This document shows positions 8,442 through 16,438 of a stretch of DNA of 64,000 bases, piece by piece (within the stretch, counting starts at the first letter, position 1; every line of letters begins with the position of its first letter). The translations under genes were made by a program, and so were the position numbers. Location: contig NZ_CP078076.1 in the NCBI RefSeq assembly GCF_023101165.1, positions 1,488,001 through 1,552,000 of the forward strand, given 5' to 3'. Origin of the DNA: Microbacterium sufflavum. Lineage in GTDB: Bacteria; Actinomycetota; Actinomycetes; Actinomycetales; Microbacteriaceae. Below the pieces are notes generated by a model, which worked only from the letters and a program-made list of their open reading frames with translations, searched no databases and was not told the DNA's origin.

Positions 8442-11400
8442 GTGAACGACACAGCCATCGCATCCCCCGGGAGCCCGCGCCTGCGCGCCCTGCTCGCCGC
8501 CCTGATCTCCGTCCTCCTCATCGCCGCCGGGGCGGTGATCGTCCCACCCGCGCACGCCGCCGGCGGAACCGTGACCCCCACCGTCACCTCCGCAGACACC
8601 GCCGGTCTCTCCGTGCAGGTGCAGGCGAGCGGTCTGCCCGACGTGACCGGCGCCTACGCCGCGCTCATCGTGAAGGGCACCGAGAGCGGTCTGACCGGGT
8701 CCGGCGGCTACGCCGCGTTCGCGCTGCCGTTCCCGCGCGTGGAGGGCGGCGCGAGCAGCTTCGCCCTCACCGCCGCCGTGGGATCGCTCGACCGCACGAA
8801 GGCGTACGAGGTGCTCGTGTGGCAGCAGCACTCCAACCCGAACGAGACGACCATCTACGGCCGCGGCGACGTGGCGATCTCGGCGGCACAGTGGGACGCG
8901 CTGTTCGGCACCACGCCGACCGATCCCGGTGAGACCGACCCGGGCACCGATCCCGGGGAGACCGACCCGGGCACCGATCCCGGTGAGACCGACCCGGGAG
9001 AGACGGACCCCGGTGAGACCGACCCGGGCACCGATCCCGGTGAGACCGACCCGGGCACCGACCCCGGCGAGACCGACCCCGGCGAGACCGACCCGGGCGA
9101 GACGGATCCGGGTACCGATCCGGGTACCGATCCCGGCGAGGGCGAGCCGTCCGCGGCGATCGAGGTGTTCCTCGCCGACGGCGTGACCCCCGCGACCGGC
9201 GTCGCGCTCAGGGCCGGTGACCGGATCGTCGTGAAGGGCAGCGGCTACGACCCGACCGCGAACGTCGGCGGGCGCGGCGTGCCCATCCCCGCACACCTGC
9301 CGCAGGGCACCTACGTGGTGTTCGGCAACTTCGGCGCGGACTGGCAGCCGTCCACGGGCGCCGCGTCGTCGACACGCTCCGTCGGTGCCCAGGCCTGGGC
9401 GCTCGCCGAGGGTGTGCTGGACCAGGTGCCCGCGCAGTATCAGGGCGCGATCCGTGCGCAGTGGGTCGACATCTCCGCCGACGGCTCGTTCCAGGTGACG
9501 CTCACCCTGAAGGACACGCCCGCGACCCCCGGCTCCTACGGCGTCTACACCTATGCGGCAGGTGGTGTGCGCAACGCCGACCAGGAGCGCAGCGTCGCCC
9601 TGGACTACCGCATCGCCCCCACGCTCACCGCGTCGGTGGAGTCCGCCACCGCGAAGGACGGCCTGACCGTCACGGCAGCCGCGGCGAAGCTCGGCGCGGT
9701 CACCGGCGCATACGTGGCGCTCATCGAGGCGGGGACCGAGGCCGACGTCACGGCCGGCGGCGGCTTCCTCGCGATGCAGTACGTGCGGAACATCGACGCC
9801 GGTGCGTTCACGGTCGACCTGAACACCGCCGCGAAGAACCTCGACCGCACCCAGACCTACGAGGTGATCGTGTGGAAGCAGCACACGATGCCGAACGACG
9901 CCACGATCCACGCGCGCGCCGCGGTCACGATCACCGACGCGCAGTGGACGGCGCTGCTCGGCGACGAGCCGGAGGAGCCGACGGAGCCGAAGCCGCCCGT
10001 GACGCCGACGACGCCGGTGAGCGTGCCGGGCGGCTCGCTGCGCTGGGCCATCTCCACGTCGTTCGCGAATTACGTCGCCGGTCCCATCGCGCAGGGCGCC
10101 ATCCAGGTGTCCGGCGGCGCGACGCGCTCCGGCGGACAGTTCCAGTTCGGGCAGACCGTCGGCGGCGACTACGACGCGAGCACCGGCCTCGGCAGCGTGG
10201 TCTACCGCGGCGCCGTGCGCTTCACCGGTCACCACGGCGTGCTCGACGTCACGGTCTCCGACCCCGTGGTGCGGGTGACCTCGGCGGGAGCAGCGACGGT
10301 GTACGTGACCAGCGGCGGCGCCCAGGTGCCGTTCGCGACGCTCGACCTGACGCGCGCGGCCCGGATCACGGCGAACGGAGCCGTGACCTACTCGGGCGCC
10401 CCCGCCACGCTGACGGCTACCGGTCGTGACCGCGTGCTGGCGGGCTACTCCACCACGCTCGACCCGGTCACGTTCACGATCGGCTCGGCCGCCGCGGCAC
10501 CCTCGGGGTCGACCGGCACCGTCGCCGCCGCCGCGGTCGTGAAGCGGGCAGCGCTCCCCGCGACCCCGCCGGCGAGCGAGGGCATCGATGTCGACGAGCA
10601 GAACCTCGCCGCGCTCGTGTCCGGGCAGCCGGCCACCGTCACCGCCTCCGGGTTCCGCCCCAACGAGGAGGGCATCAAGGTCGTGGTGTACTCCACGCCC
10701 GTGCTGCTCGACACCGTGACCGCCGATGCCTCGGGTGTTGCGACCTGGTCGGGCGCCCTGCCCGCCGCGCTCGAGGACGGCGCGCACACGCTCACGTTCC
10801 AGGGGTCGGTCGACCGCGGTCTCGCGTTCACCCTCGCTCGCGCGACCGCCGCGATCGGCACGTGCACGGTCGAGGGGGCGACGCTGAACTGGGGGTACAA
10901 GGAGTCGTTCCGCACCTACATCGAGGGCATTGCGAAGGGTGGCTGGACCCTGACCGACGTGGCCTACCGTTACCCCGACTTCGTGTGGGAGAACGGTGCG
11001 GGCTCGCTCGACGGCACCGCGCTCACCGGGCTCGTCACCTACGGGGGCAGCATCGCGTTCACGGGTCACGACGGTGCGCTGAACACGACGCTCGGGAACG
11101 CCAGGGTCGAGCTCGCGGGCGACACCGGCTACCTGGTGTTCGACGTGACCGGCACCACGCAAGCCGGGGAGAGCGTCGACCAGCAGGGCGTGCGACTCGC
11201 GGAGTTCCCGCTCGCGGACGCCGCGGTCGTCGACGGCGCGCTCCGGCTGGACGCGGTGGCCACGACGCTCACCGAGGCGGGGGCCGCGGCCTTCGGCACG
11301 TATCAGGCGGGGGAGCAGCTCGACCCGGTGACCGCCGTGATCACCGTCGACACCGCGTGCGGCACGGCCGTGGCGGAGGAGCCGGAGGCGGACGCGGAGG

Positions 11401-11570
11401 CGAGCGCGGCGGTCACCGCGGTGACGGAGCCGGCCGACACGGAGGGTGCACCGGTCTGGCCGTGGATCGTCGGCGGCCTCGTCGTCGTGGCGCTCGCCGC
11501 CGGAGGAGGCGTGCTGATCGCCCGCCGCAGCCGCACGGCACAGGCCGAGCCGGAGACCACCGAGGTCTGA
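8442..11570 (+). CDS. Membrane-anchored heme-binding protein with two HtaA domains
   Basis: Surface protein of about 1042 residues. The GTG at 8442 is preferred: it has GGAGA just upstream and places the signal peptide (LRALLAALISVLLIAAGAVI) at the N-terminus. Order of parts: signal peptide; beta-rich domain A (about 40-155); an acidic DPGET/DPGT repeat linker (about 160-235); a unique domain; a second copy of domain A (about 385-505); HtaA domain 1 (about 529-690, SLRWAISTSFANYV); an Ig-like segment; HtaA domain 2 (about 812-960, TLNWGYKESFRTYI); and a C-terminal membrane helix with a basic tail. HtaA domains bind heme in corynebacteria and pass it to HmuT. There is no LPXTG motif. Divergent from hmuTUV with shared iron boxes. 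Confidence 0.92.
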   Translation: MNDTAIASPGSPRLRALLAALISVLLIAAGAVIVPPAHAAGGTVTPTVTSADTAGLSVQVQASGLPDVTGAYAALIVKGTESGLTGSGGYAAFALPFPRVEGGASSFALTAAVGSLDRTKAYEVLVWQQHSNPNETTIYGRGDVAISAAQWDALFGTTPTDPGETDPGTDPGETDPGTDPGETDPGETDPGETDPGTDPGETDPGTDPGETDPGETDPGETDPGTDPGTDPGEGEPSAAIEVFLADGVTPATGVALRAGDRIVVKGSGYDPTANVGGRGVPIPAHLPQGTYVVFGNFGADWQPSTGAASSTRSVGAQAWALAEGVLDQVPAQYQGAIRAQWVDISADGSFQVTLTLKDTPATPGSYGVYTYAAGGVRNADQERSVALDYRIAPTLTASVESATAKDGLTVTAAAAKLGAVTGAYVALIEAGTEADVTAGGGFLAMQYVRNIDAGAFTVDLNTAAKNLDRTQTYEVIVWKQHTMPNDATIHARAAVTITDAQWTALLGDEPEEPTEPKPPVTPTTPVSVPGGSLRWAISTSFANYVAGPIAQGAIQVSGGATRSGGQFQFGQTVGGDYDASTGLGSVVYRGAVRFTGHHGVLDVTVSDPVVRVTSAGAATVYVTSGGAQVPFATLDLTRAARITANGAVTYSGAPATLTATGRDRVLAGYSTTLDPVTFTIGSAAAAPSGSTGTVAAAAVVKRAALPATPPASEGIDVDEQNLAALVSGQPATVTASGFRPNEEGIKVVVYSTPVLLDTVTADASGVATWSGALPAALEDGAHTLTFQGSVDRGLAFTLARATAAIGTCTVEGATLNWGYKESFRTYIEGIAKGGWTLTDVAYRYPDFVWENGAGSLDGTALTGLVTYGGSIAFTGHDGALNTTLGNARVELAGDTGYLVFDVTGTTQAGESVDQQGVRLAEFPLADAAVVDGALRLDAVATTLTEAGAAAFGTYQAGEQLDPVTAVITVDTACGTAVAEEPEADAEASAAVTAVTEPADTEGAPVWPWIVGGLVVVALAAGGGVLIARRSRTAQAEPETTEV
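8919..9147 (+). repeat. DPGET/DPGT coding repeat array
   Basis: About 15 tandem 12-15 bp units encoding DPGET or DPGT within the heme-binding surface protein. It forms an acidic, proline-rich flexible spacer of about 75 residues. Copy number probably varies among strains by slippage. Confidence 0.85.
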
Positions 11571-11578
11571 GCCGCGGA

Positions 11579-11620
11579 CGCACCCGCCCTCTCCCGGACG
11601 AGCGGGGGAGGGCGGGTGCG
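11579..11620 (+). terminator. Hairpin terminator after HtaA-protein gene
   Basis: Arms beginning CGCACCCGCCCTC and ending GAGGGCGGGTGCG form a stem of about 17 bp, 9 bp after the stop codon. There is no T-tract, as is common for actinobacterial terminators. Confidence 0.7.
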
Positions 11621-11654
11621 CAGGGGCCGGGTGCCCGACCCGCCCGGACGGTGG

Positions 11655-11660
11655 GACAAT
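11655..11660 (+). promoter_or_regulatory. Possible -10 box for the following small membrane gene
   Basis: GACAAT, six bases before the ATG at 11667, fits the leaderless spacing seen elsewhere in the window. The match to TANNNT is incomplete. Confidence 0.3.
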
Positions 11661-11666
11661 GGAGAC

Positions 11667-11984
11667 ATGGCCCCCCAGGATTCCCACCAGACCGTCGAAG
11701 CGACCGTGCGCCGTGTGCCGCGGTACGGCGTGCTCATGGGCATCGGGGTCGTGCTCGGGGTCGTCGTCGCGGGCGTCCTCACCATGATGGGCAGCTACGA
11801 CGAGTCGCAGGCGCTCGACGTGGTGTATCCCCCCGGTCAGGTGTTCGGGTTCCTGCTGCTGTGGACCGTGCCGATCGGTCTCGCGCTCGGCGGGGTCGCC
11901 GGCCTCGTGCTGGAGCGGGTCGCGCGTCGCCACGACCGCGTCGTGAAGGTCGACCGCGAGACCGTCGTCGACGGCGAGGACTGA
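11667..11984 (+). CDS. Small membrane protein, unknown function
   Basis: A 105-residue protein with two membrane helices (roughly residues 21-43 and 58-82) and a charged C-terminal tail. I do not recognise a characterised family; similar two-helix proteins are common and unassigned in Microbacteriaceae. The ATG at 11667 is used rather than the longer frame because the extra 17 codons run back toward the terminator. Convergent with the next gene. Confidence 0.6.
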   Translation: MAPQDSHQTVEATVRRVPRYGVLMGIGVVLGVVVAGVLTMMGSYDESQALDVVYPPGQVFGFLLLWTVPIGLALGGVAGLVLERVARRHDRVVKVDRETVVDGED

Positions 11985-11986
11985 GC

Positions 11987-12592
11987 TCAGGCCAGCTCGG
12001 CGATCACGGGCCGGATGGCCGCGTCGAACGCCACCACGTCACGCCGCAGGCCGTCGGTCACCGCGACCGACAGTGCCCCGATCCACCAGATGCCCCGCTG
12101 TGACAGCGGGAGCACCTGCACGTTCAGCTCGAACGAGTGGGCGCGCCGACCGATCTCCCGCTCGAACTCCGCGATCGCGCTCGCATAGGCGCGGTAGGCG
12201 TCGCCGCCGGTGTGGCTGGTCATGGCGCCGACGTAGCGGTCGTGCGCCGCGTGGGCGAAGCGCAGGGCGGTCGCGGCGTGCGGCCGGATCGCCGCGGCGA
12301 GCTCGTCGGCCCCGGTCGCGGGCAGCGCGACGAGCGTCTCGAACCCGTCGATGAGCTCGAGCGGCACCCCGGAGTGATGCGCCCGCGGCTCGACCGTCAT
12401 GTCCCAGTAGTCGCGCCACTGCGCCTCGATGGCGGGCGAGGCGTCCACGGCATCCGGCGCTCGCACGGGGAGCTCCCGGAGGGTGGGCAGGTCCTCCGGC
12501 GCGCGGATGCCCAGCAGCTGCCGCAGGGCGAGCGCGACCAGCACGGGGACGCTCGCGTCCTCGCGGATGAGCCACTGCGGCTTGTCGGCCAT
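11987..12592 (-). CDS. Conserved hypothetical protein
   Basis: About 201 residues, soluble, with no signal or membrane segments. It starts ADKPQWLIREDASVPVLVALALRQLLGI and is rich in helices. No catalytic motif is apparent. The open frame extends further upstream, but the ATG at 12592 has TACGAT six bases upstream, the recurrent leaderless arrangement. I do not recognise its family. It is divergent from the BLUF operon, with a long RNA hairpin between them. Confidence 0.6.
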   Translation of the reverse strand: MADKPQWLIREDASVPVLVALALRQLLGIRAPEDLPTLRELPVRAPDAVDASPAIEAQWRDYWDMTVEPRAHHSGVPLELIDGFETLVALPATGADELAAAIRPHAATALRFAHAAHDRYVGAMTSHTGGDAYRAYASAIAEFEREIGRRAHSFELNVQVLPLSQRGIWWIGALSVAVTDGLRRDVVAFDAAIRPVIAELA

Positions 12593-12598
12593 GCGCCC

Positions 12599-12604
12599 AT
12601 CGTA
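12599..12604 (-). promoter_or_regulatory. -10 box of leaderless hypothetical gene
   Basis: TACGAT on the minus strand, six bases before the ATG at 12592. Confidence 0.4.
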
Positions 12605-12679
12605 GGGGGCGGTGCGCCGGCCTCGGCGTCCTCGCACGGGTCCGGTGCCGGACCACGACACCGGGCTCCCCGGCTCTCT

Positions 12680-12723
12680 AGCCGGTCGGGGGCTCCGGGC
12701 GCAAGCCCGTTCTCCGACCGGCT
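12680..12723 (+). promoter_or_regulatory. Large two-part hairpin upstream of the BLUF operon
   Basis: The outer stem AGCCGGTCGG (12680-12689) pairs perfectly with CCGACCGGCT (12714-12723). An inner stem CGGGC/GCCCG (12696-12709) is closed by a GCAA (GNRA-type) tetraloop, with an asymmetric internal loop of 6 and 4 bases between. It ends 22 bases before the first gene of the operon, so it could be a leader RNA element, or a barrier to transcription. No T-tract follows. Confidence 0.5.
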
Positions 12724-12745
12724 CCGTCATGACAGGGTCATGATC

Positions 12746-13087
12746 ATGAAACTCGTCTCCTACGCCGGGCAGCAGGTCGTCACGACGGACGACGTGGCGG
12801 ACGCCCTGGTCACCCTGGCCGCCTCCCTCGCCAGCGAGGGCGAGTCCGCGGCCGTGCAGATCCCGATCCACGTGGACGGGGAGAAGGACAGCGCCGACCT
12901 GATCGTCGGCGTCGGGAACGACCTCCTGGTCGGTCCGCAGTCGTCGAACGGCGACGACCCGGACTTCTCCGCGGACGCGGCAGCCCTGCGCGAGCACCGT
13001 TTCTACCCGAAGCCGACGGCCGAGGACGGGGATGTCGACGACGACGGACTGCCGGCGATCGACCTCGACCTGGACCGCGGAGTCTGA
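12746..13087 (+). CDS. Hypothetical protein, first gene of BLUF operon
   Basis: A 113-residue acidic protein starting MKLVSYAGQQVVTTDDVADALVTLAASLA. The N-terminal half looks compactly folded and the C-terminus is rich in Asp. It includes VQIPIHVDGEKDSADLIVGVGNDLLVGPQ with a good beta pattern. No known domain is recognised. The internal ATG at 12746 is preferred over one at 12740 because CAGGG is eight bases upstream of it. A GTG-start gene follows after one base, so it is part of a three-gene operon. Confidence 0.65.
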   Translation: MKLVSYAGQQVVTTDDVADALVTLAASLASEGESAAVQIPIHVDGEKDSADLIVGVGNDLLVGPQSSNGDDPDFSADAAALREHRFYPKPTAEDGDVDDDGLPAIDLDLDRGV

Positions 13088-13088
13088 C

Positions 13089-13358
13089 GTGTCGCATCCG
13101 CAGACGCTCGACGTGCCCGAGGAGGGCGCCGCGCACACACCGTCGAAGGCGCTGTGGGCGTCGGTCGCGGACGGGTTCTACGTGGGCAGCCACGCCGGAA
13201 CCTTCCTCGGCTACGTCGACCGCCAGCCCGGGGGCCTGTGGCGCGCCTTCGACTCCGCCTCGCAGATCATCGGCGACTTCACCGACCATCACACGGCCAT
13301 CGCCGCGGTGACCGAGGCCATGACGGACGACACCGCTGCAGGGGGACACCTCGGATGA
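13089..13358 (+). CDS. Hypothetical protein, second gene of BLUF operon
   Basis: An 89-residue protein starting at GTG 13089, with GGAG six bases upstream. The sequence ALWASVADGFYVGSHAGTFLGYVDRQPGG and AFDSASQIIGDFTDHHTAIAAVTEA suggests a small alpha-beta fold. I do not recognise it. Its stop overlaps the BLUF start as ATGA, so it is tightly coupled to the light sensor and may be its partner. Confidence 0.65.
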   Translation: MSHPQTLDVPEEGAAHTPSKALWASVADGFYVGSHAGTFLGYVDRQPGGLWRAFDSASQIIGDFTDHHTAIAAVTEAMTDDTAAGGHLG

Positions 13359-13819
13359 CGATCGACCACGCGCTGCTCTCGCTCGTCTACTGCAGCACCG
13401 CCACCCGCGCGTTCGACGACGACGAGCTCGAGGCCCTGCTCGCCTCGAGCCGCGCGGCGAACCAGGCGCGGGAGATCACCGGTCTCCTCCTGTACCGCGA
13501 GGGCGAGTTCGTGCAGATCCTCGAGGGCGAGGAGGGCGTGGTCGAGGCGCTCATGACCCGCATCTCCGAGGATCCGCGTCACCACGACGTTCGGGTGCTC
13601 CTGCGCGAACCGCTGCACGAGCGCCGGTTCGCGGACTGGACGATGGGGTATCAGCCGATGGTGGCCGCCGAGCCGCGCCTGGCCGAGGGGTACCGCGACT
13701 CGTTCGACGATCTGCGCGTCGGCGACCACGACATGATCGGCCGGGCGCTCATGGAGCTCACGATGTGGTTCCGCGTGCGGCAGGCCGCGCAGCGGGCCGA
13801 GGCTCTGGAGATCCGGTAG
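13355..13819 (+). CDS. BLUF-domain blue-light photoreceptor
   Basis: A 154-residue short BLUF protein, meaning an FAD-binding blue-light sensor with no fused output enzyme. The photoactive residues are in place: Tyr12 (SLVYCS), Asn36 (in SRAANQAREITGLLLY) and Gln54 (GEFVQILEGEE). A Trp in DWTMGY is near the position that modulates the lit state. A helical cap follows to the C-terminus. Short BLUF proteins signal by protein-protein contact, so the two small co-encoded proteins are natural candidates for partners. It is followed at 25 bp by purM with its own promoter. Confidence 0.92.
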   Translation: MTIDHALLSLVYCSTATRAFDDDELEALLASSRAANQAREITGLLLYREGEFVQILEGEEGVVEALMTRISEDPRHHDVRVLLREPLHERRFADWTMGYQPMVAAEPRLAEGYRDSFDDLRVGDHDMIGRALMELTMWFRVRQAAQRAEALEIR

Positions 13820-13831
13820 GGCTGCGGGCGG

Positions 13832-13837
13832 TAGGCT
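13832..13837 (+). promoter_or_regulatory. -10 box of leaderless purM promoter
   Basis: TAGGCT, six bases before the purM GTG at 13844; the same hexamer and spacing occur at purD. Confidence 0.55.
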
Positions 13838-13843
13838 GTTCGA

Positions 13844-14959
13844 GTGGCTGCCTCCCCCACCAACCCCTATTCCGAAGCCGGTGTCGATACCGCTGCCGGC
13901 GATCTCGCGGTCGAGCTGATGAAGTCGTCCGTGCGCGCGACGCACGGACCCGAAGTGCTCGGCGGCGTCGGCGGTTTCGCCGGCCTCTTCGACGCGAGCG
14001 CGCTGCGCGACTTCCGGCGTCCGCTGCTGGCGACCAGCACCGACGGCGTCGGCACCAAGGTCGCGATCGCGCAGGCCATCGACAAGCACGACACGATCGG
14101 GCAGGACCTGGTCGGGATGGTCGTCGACGACATCGTCGTGGTGGGTGCGAAGCCCCTCTTCATGACCGACTACATCGCGTGCGGCAAGGTCGTGCCCGAG
14201 CGCATCGCCGACATCGTCCGCGGCATCGCCGGGGCGTGCGCGGCCACCGGCACCGCGCTGGTCGGTGGCGAGACGGCCGAGCACCCCGGACTGCTCGGAC
14301 CGCGCGACTACGACGTGGCGGGAGCAGCGACCGGCGTGGTCGAGGCGGATGCGATCCTCGGCGCCGAGCGCGTGCAGGACGGTGATGCGGTGATCGCGGT
14401 CGCCTCCAGCGGCCTGCACTCCAACGGCTACTCGCTCGTGCGTCACATCATCACGGGCGCCGGCATCTCGTACGCCGACACCGCCGCCGACTTCGGCACC
14501 ACGTGGGGCGAGGCCCTGCTGGAGCCCACCCGCCTGTACACGCTGCCGCTGCTGCGCCTGATCGAGCAGCTCGCGGGTGGCGTGCACGCCCTGAGCCACG
14601 TGACCGGCGGCGGCATCGCGGCGAACCTCGCGCGCGTGCTCCCGCAGGGCAGCTGGGCCGAGGTCGACCGCGGCACGTGGTCGCCCAGCCCGGTGTTCCG
14701 CGTGCTGAGCGACATCGCCGGGTCGACGCTGGAGTCGGCCGAGGGCACCTGGAACCTGGGCGTCGGCTTCCTCGCGGTGGTCGCCGGCGACAAGAAAGAC
14801 GCGGCGATCGCGGCGCTGGACGCCGAGGGCATGCCCGCGTGGCAGGTCGGCACCGTCGGCTTCGGCCCGCGGCCGACCGGCGAGTTCGAGCAGGGCGCCA
14901 AGGGCGTCGACGGTGGAGCGGTGCGCCTGGTTGGCGCCTACGCGGACGGAGCGAAGTAA
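13844..14959 (+). CDS. purM: Phosphoribosylformylglycinamidine cyclo-ligase
   Basis: AIR synthetase of 371 residues, fifth step of purine synthesis (FGAM plus ATP to AIR). Family landmarks: STDGVGTKVAIAQAIDKHDTIG, the metal/phosphate site DLVGMVVDDIVV, GGETAEHPG, ASSGLHSNGYSLVR and the C-terminal HVTGGGIAANLARVLP. Length is slightly above the E. coli protein, with an N-terminal extension. The GTG start has no ribosome site but a TAGGCT -10 six bases upstream. purF follows after six bases. Confidence 0.97.
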   Translation: MAASPTNPYSEAGVDTAAGDLAVELMKSSVRATHGPEVLGGVGGFAGLFDASALRDFRRPLLATSTDGVGTKVAIAQAIDKHDTIGQDLVGMVVDDIVVVGAKPLFMTDYIACGKVVPERIADIVRGIAGACAATGTALVGGETAEHPGLLGPRDYDVAGAATGVVEADAILGAERVQDGDAVIAVASSGLHSNGYSLVRHIITGAGISYADTAADFGTTWGEALLEPTRLYTLPLLRLIEQLAGGVHALSHVTGGGIAANLARVLPQGSWAEVDRGTWSPSPVFRVLSDIAGSTLESAEGTWNLGVGFLAVVAGDKKDAAIAALDAEGMPAWQVGTVGFGPRPTGEFEQGAKGVDGGAVRLVGAYADGAK

Positions 14960-14965
14960 CACCCC

Positions 14966-16438
14966 ATGTGCGGCATCGTCGGAATGGTGGGGACAGCCCC
15001 GGTCAATCAGGACATCTACGACGCGCTCCTGCTGCTGCAGCATCGCGGGCAGGACGCGACGGGCATCGCCACGGCGGAGGCCAACGGCGTGATGCACAAC
15101 GCGAAGGCGCAGGGCATGGTGCGCGAGGCGTTCCGCACCCGCGACATGCGCGCGCTGCTCGGCAACGTCGGCCTCGGCCACGTGCGCTACGCCACCAAGG
15201 GCACCGCGTCGAGCGAGGAGGAGATGCAGCCGTTCTACGTGAACGCGCCGTACGGCATCATCCTCATCCACAACGGCAACCTCACGAACACCCGCGAGCT
15301 CACGGCCGAGATGGCGAAGCGCGACCGCCGCCACCTGAACTCGTCGAGCGACACCGAGCTGCTGCTCAATGTGCTCGCGGGCGAGCTGCAGGCCACCACG
15401 TCGACGGTCGACCTCGACCCGGAGCGCATCTTCGAGGCGGTCGCCCGCACCCACGAGCGCATCGAGGGCGCCTACGCGGTGATCGCGGTGATCGCGGGCT
15501 ACGGTCTGCTGGCGTTCCGCGACCCGTTCGGCATCCGGCCGCTGATCCTGGGCCGCCGTCCGTCGACCGTGCCCGGCGCCGAGGGACGCGACGAGTGGGT
15601 CGTGGCGAGCGAGTCGCTGGTGCTGGAGAACGGCGACTACGAGGTCGTGCGCGAGGTCGAGCCCGGCGAGGCCGTGTTCATCACGAACGACGGCGAGCTG
15701 TTCACGCGGCAGTGCGCCACGGAGACGCACCTCGCGCCGTGCGCGTTCGAGTACGTGTACCTCGCCCGCCCCGACTCGATCATGAACGGCATCTCGGTCT
15801 ACGAGTCGCGCCTGCGCATGGGCGACAAGCTGGCCGACACGATCGCCAAGCACGTGCCGATGGACAAGATCGACGTGGTCATGCCCATCCCCGACTCCTC
15901 GCGCCCGGCCGCGATGGAGGTGGCCCGCAAGCTCGGCATCGAGTACCGCGAGGGCTTCTACAAGAACCGCTATGTGGGCCGCACGTTCATCATGCCGGGG
16001 CAGGCGGTGCGCAAGAAGAGCGTGCGCCAGAAGCTCAACGCGATGTCGGCCGAGTTCCAGGGCAAGAACGTGCTGCTGATCGACGACTCGATCGTGCGCG
16101 GCACCACGTCGAAGGAGATCATCCAGATGGCCCGCGACGCCGGCGCCTCCTCGGTGACCTTCGCCTCGGCGGCCCCGCCCGTGCGGCACCCGCACGTGTA
16201 CGGCATCAACATGCCGTCGCGGCACGAGCTGATCGCGCACGGCCGCACGATCCCCGAGATCGCGGAGGAGCTGGGCTGCGACCACCTGGTGTACCAGGAG
16301 GTCGACGACCTGAAGGCCGCGATCACCGAGGGCTCCGTGCTGGAGGATCTCGACATGAGCTGCTTCGACGGCCGGTACGTCACCGGCACCGTCACCGACG
16401 AATACCTCGCCTGGGTGGAGGGGTCGCAGACCTCATGA
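14966..16438 (+). CDS. purF: Amidophosphoribosyltransferase
   Basis: Glutamine PRPP amidotransferase of 490 residues that commits PRPP to purine synthesis. Cys2 (MCGIVGMVG) is the N-terminal glutaminase nucleophile exposed after Met removal. The PRPP-binding loop VLLIDDSIVRGTTSKE sits in the C-terminal phosphoribosyltransferase domain. Conserved YVYLARPDSIMNG and RYVGRTFI segments are present. Co-transcribed with purM. The MFS gene downstream overlaps its stop as ATGA. Confidence 0.97.
   Translation: MCGIVGMVGTAPVNQDIYDALLLLQHRGQDATGIATAEANGVMHNAKAQGMVREAFRTRDMRALLGNVGLGHVRYATKGTASSEEEMQPFYVNAPYGIILIHNGNLTNTRELTAEMAKRDRRHLNSSSDTELLLNVLAGELQATTSTVDLDPERIFEAVARTHERIEGAYAVIAVIAGYGLLAFRDPFGIRPLILGRRPSTVPGAEGRDEWVVASESLVLENGDYEVVREVEPGEAVFITNDGELFTRQCATETHLAPCAFEYVYLARPDSIMNGISVYESRLRMGDKLADTIAKHVPMDKIDVVMPIPDSSRPAAMEVARKLGIEYREGFYKNRYVGRTFIMPGQAVRKKSVRQKLNAMSAEFQGKNVLLIDDSIVRGTTSKEIIQMARDAGASSVTFASAAPPVRHPHVYGINMPSRHELIAHGRTIPEIAEELGCDHLVYQEVDDLKAAITEGSVLEDLDMSCFDGRYVTGTVTDEYLAWVEGSQTS

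Noticed and set aside
11440..11570. Sortase anchor in the HtaA-domain surface protein
   Set aside because: A membrane helix and basic tail are present but no LPXTG or similar pentapeptide precedes them, so simple membrane anchoring is more likely.
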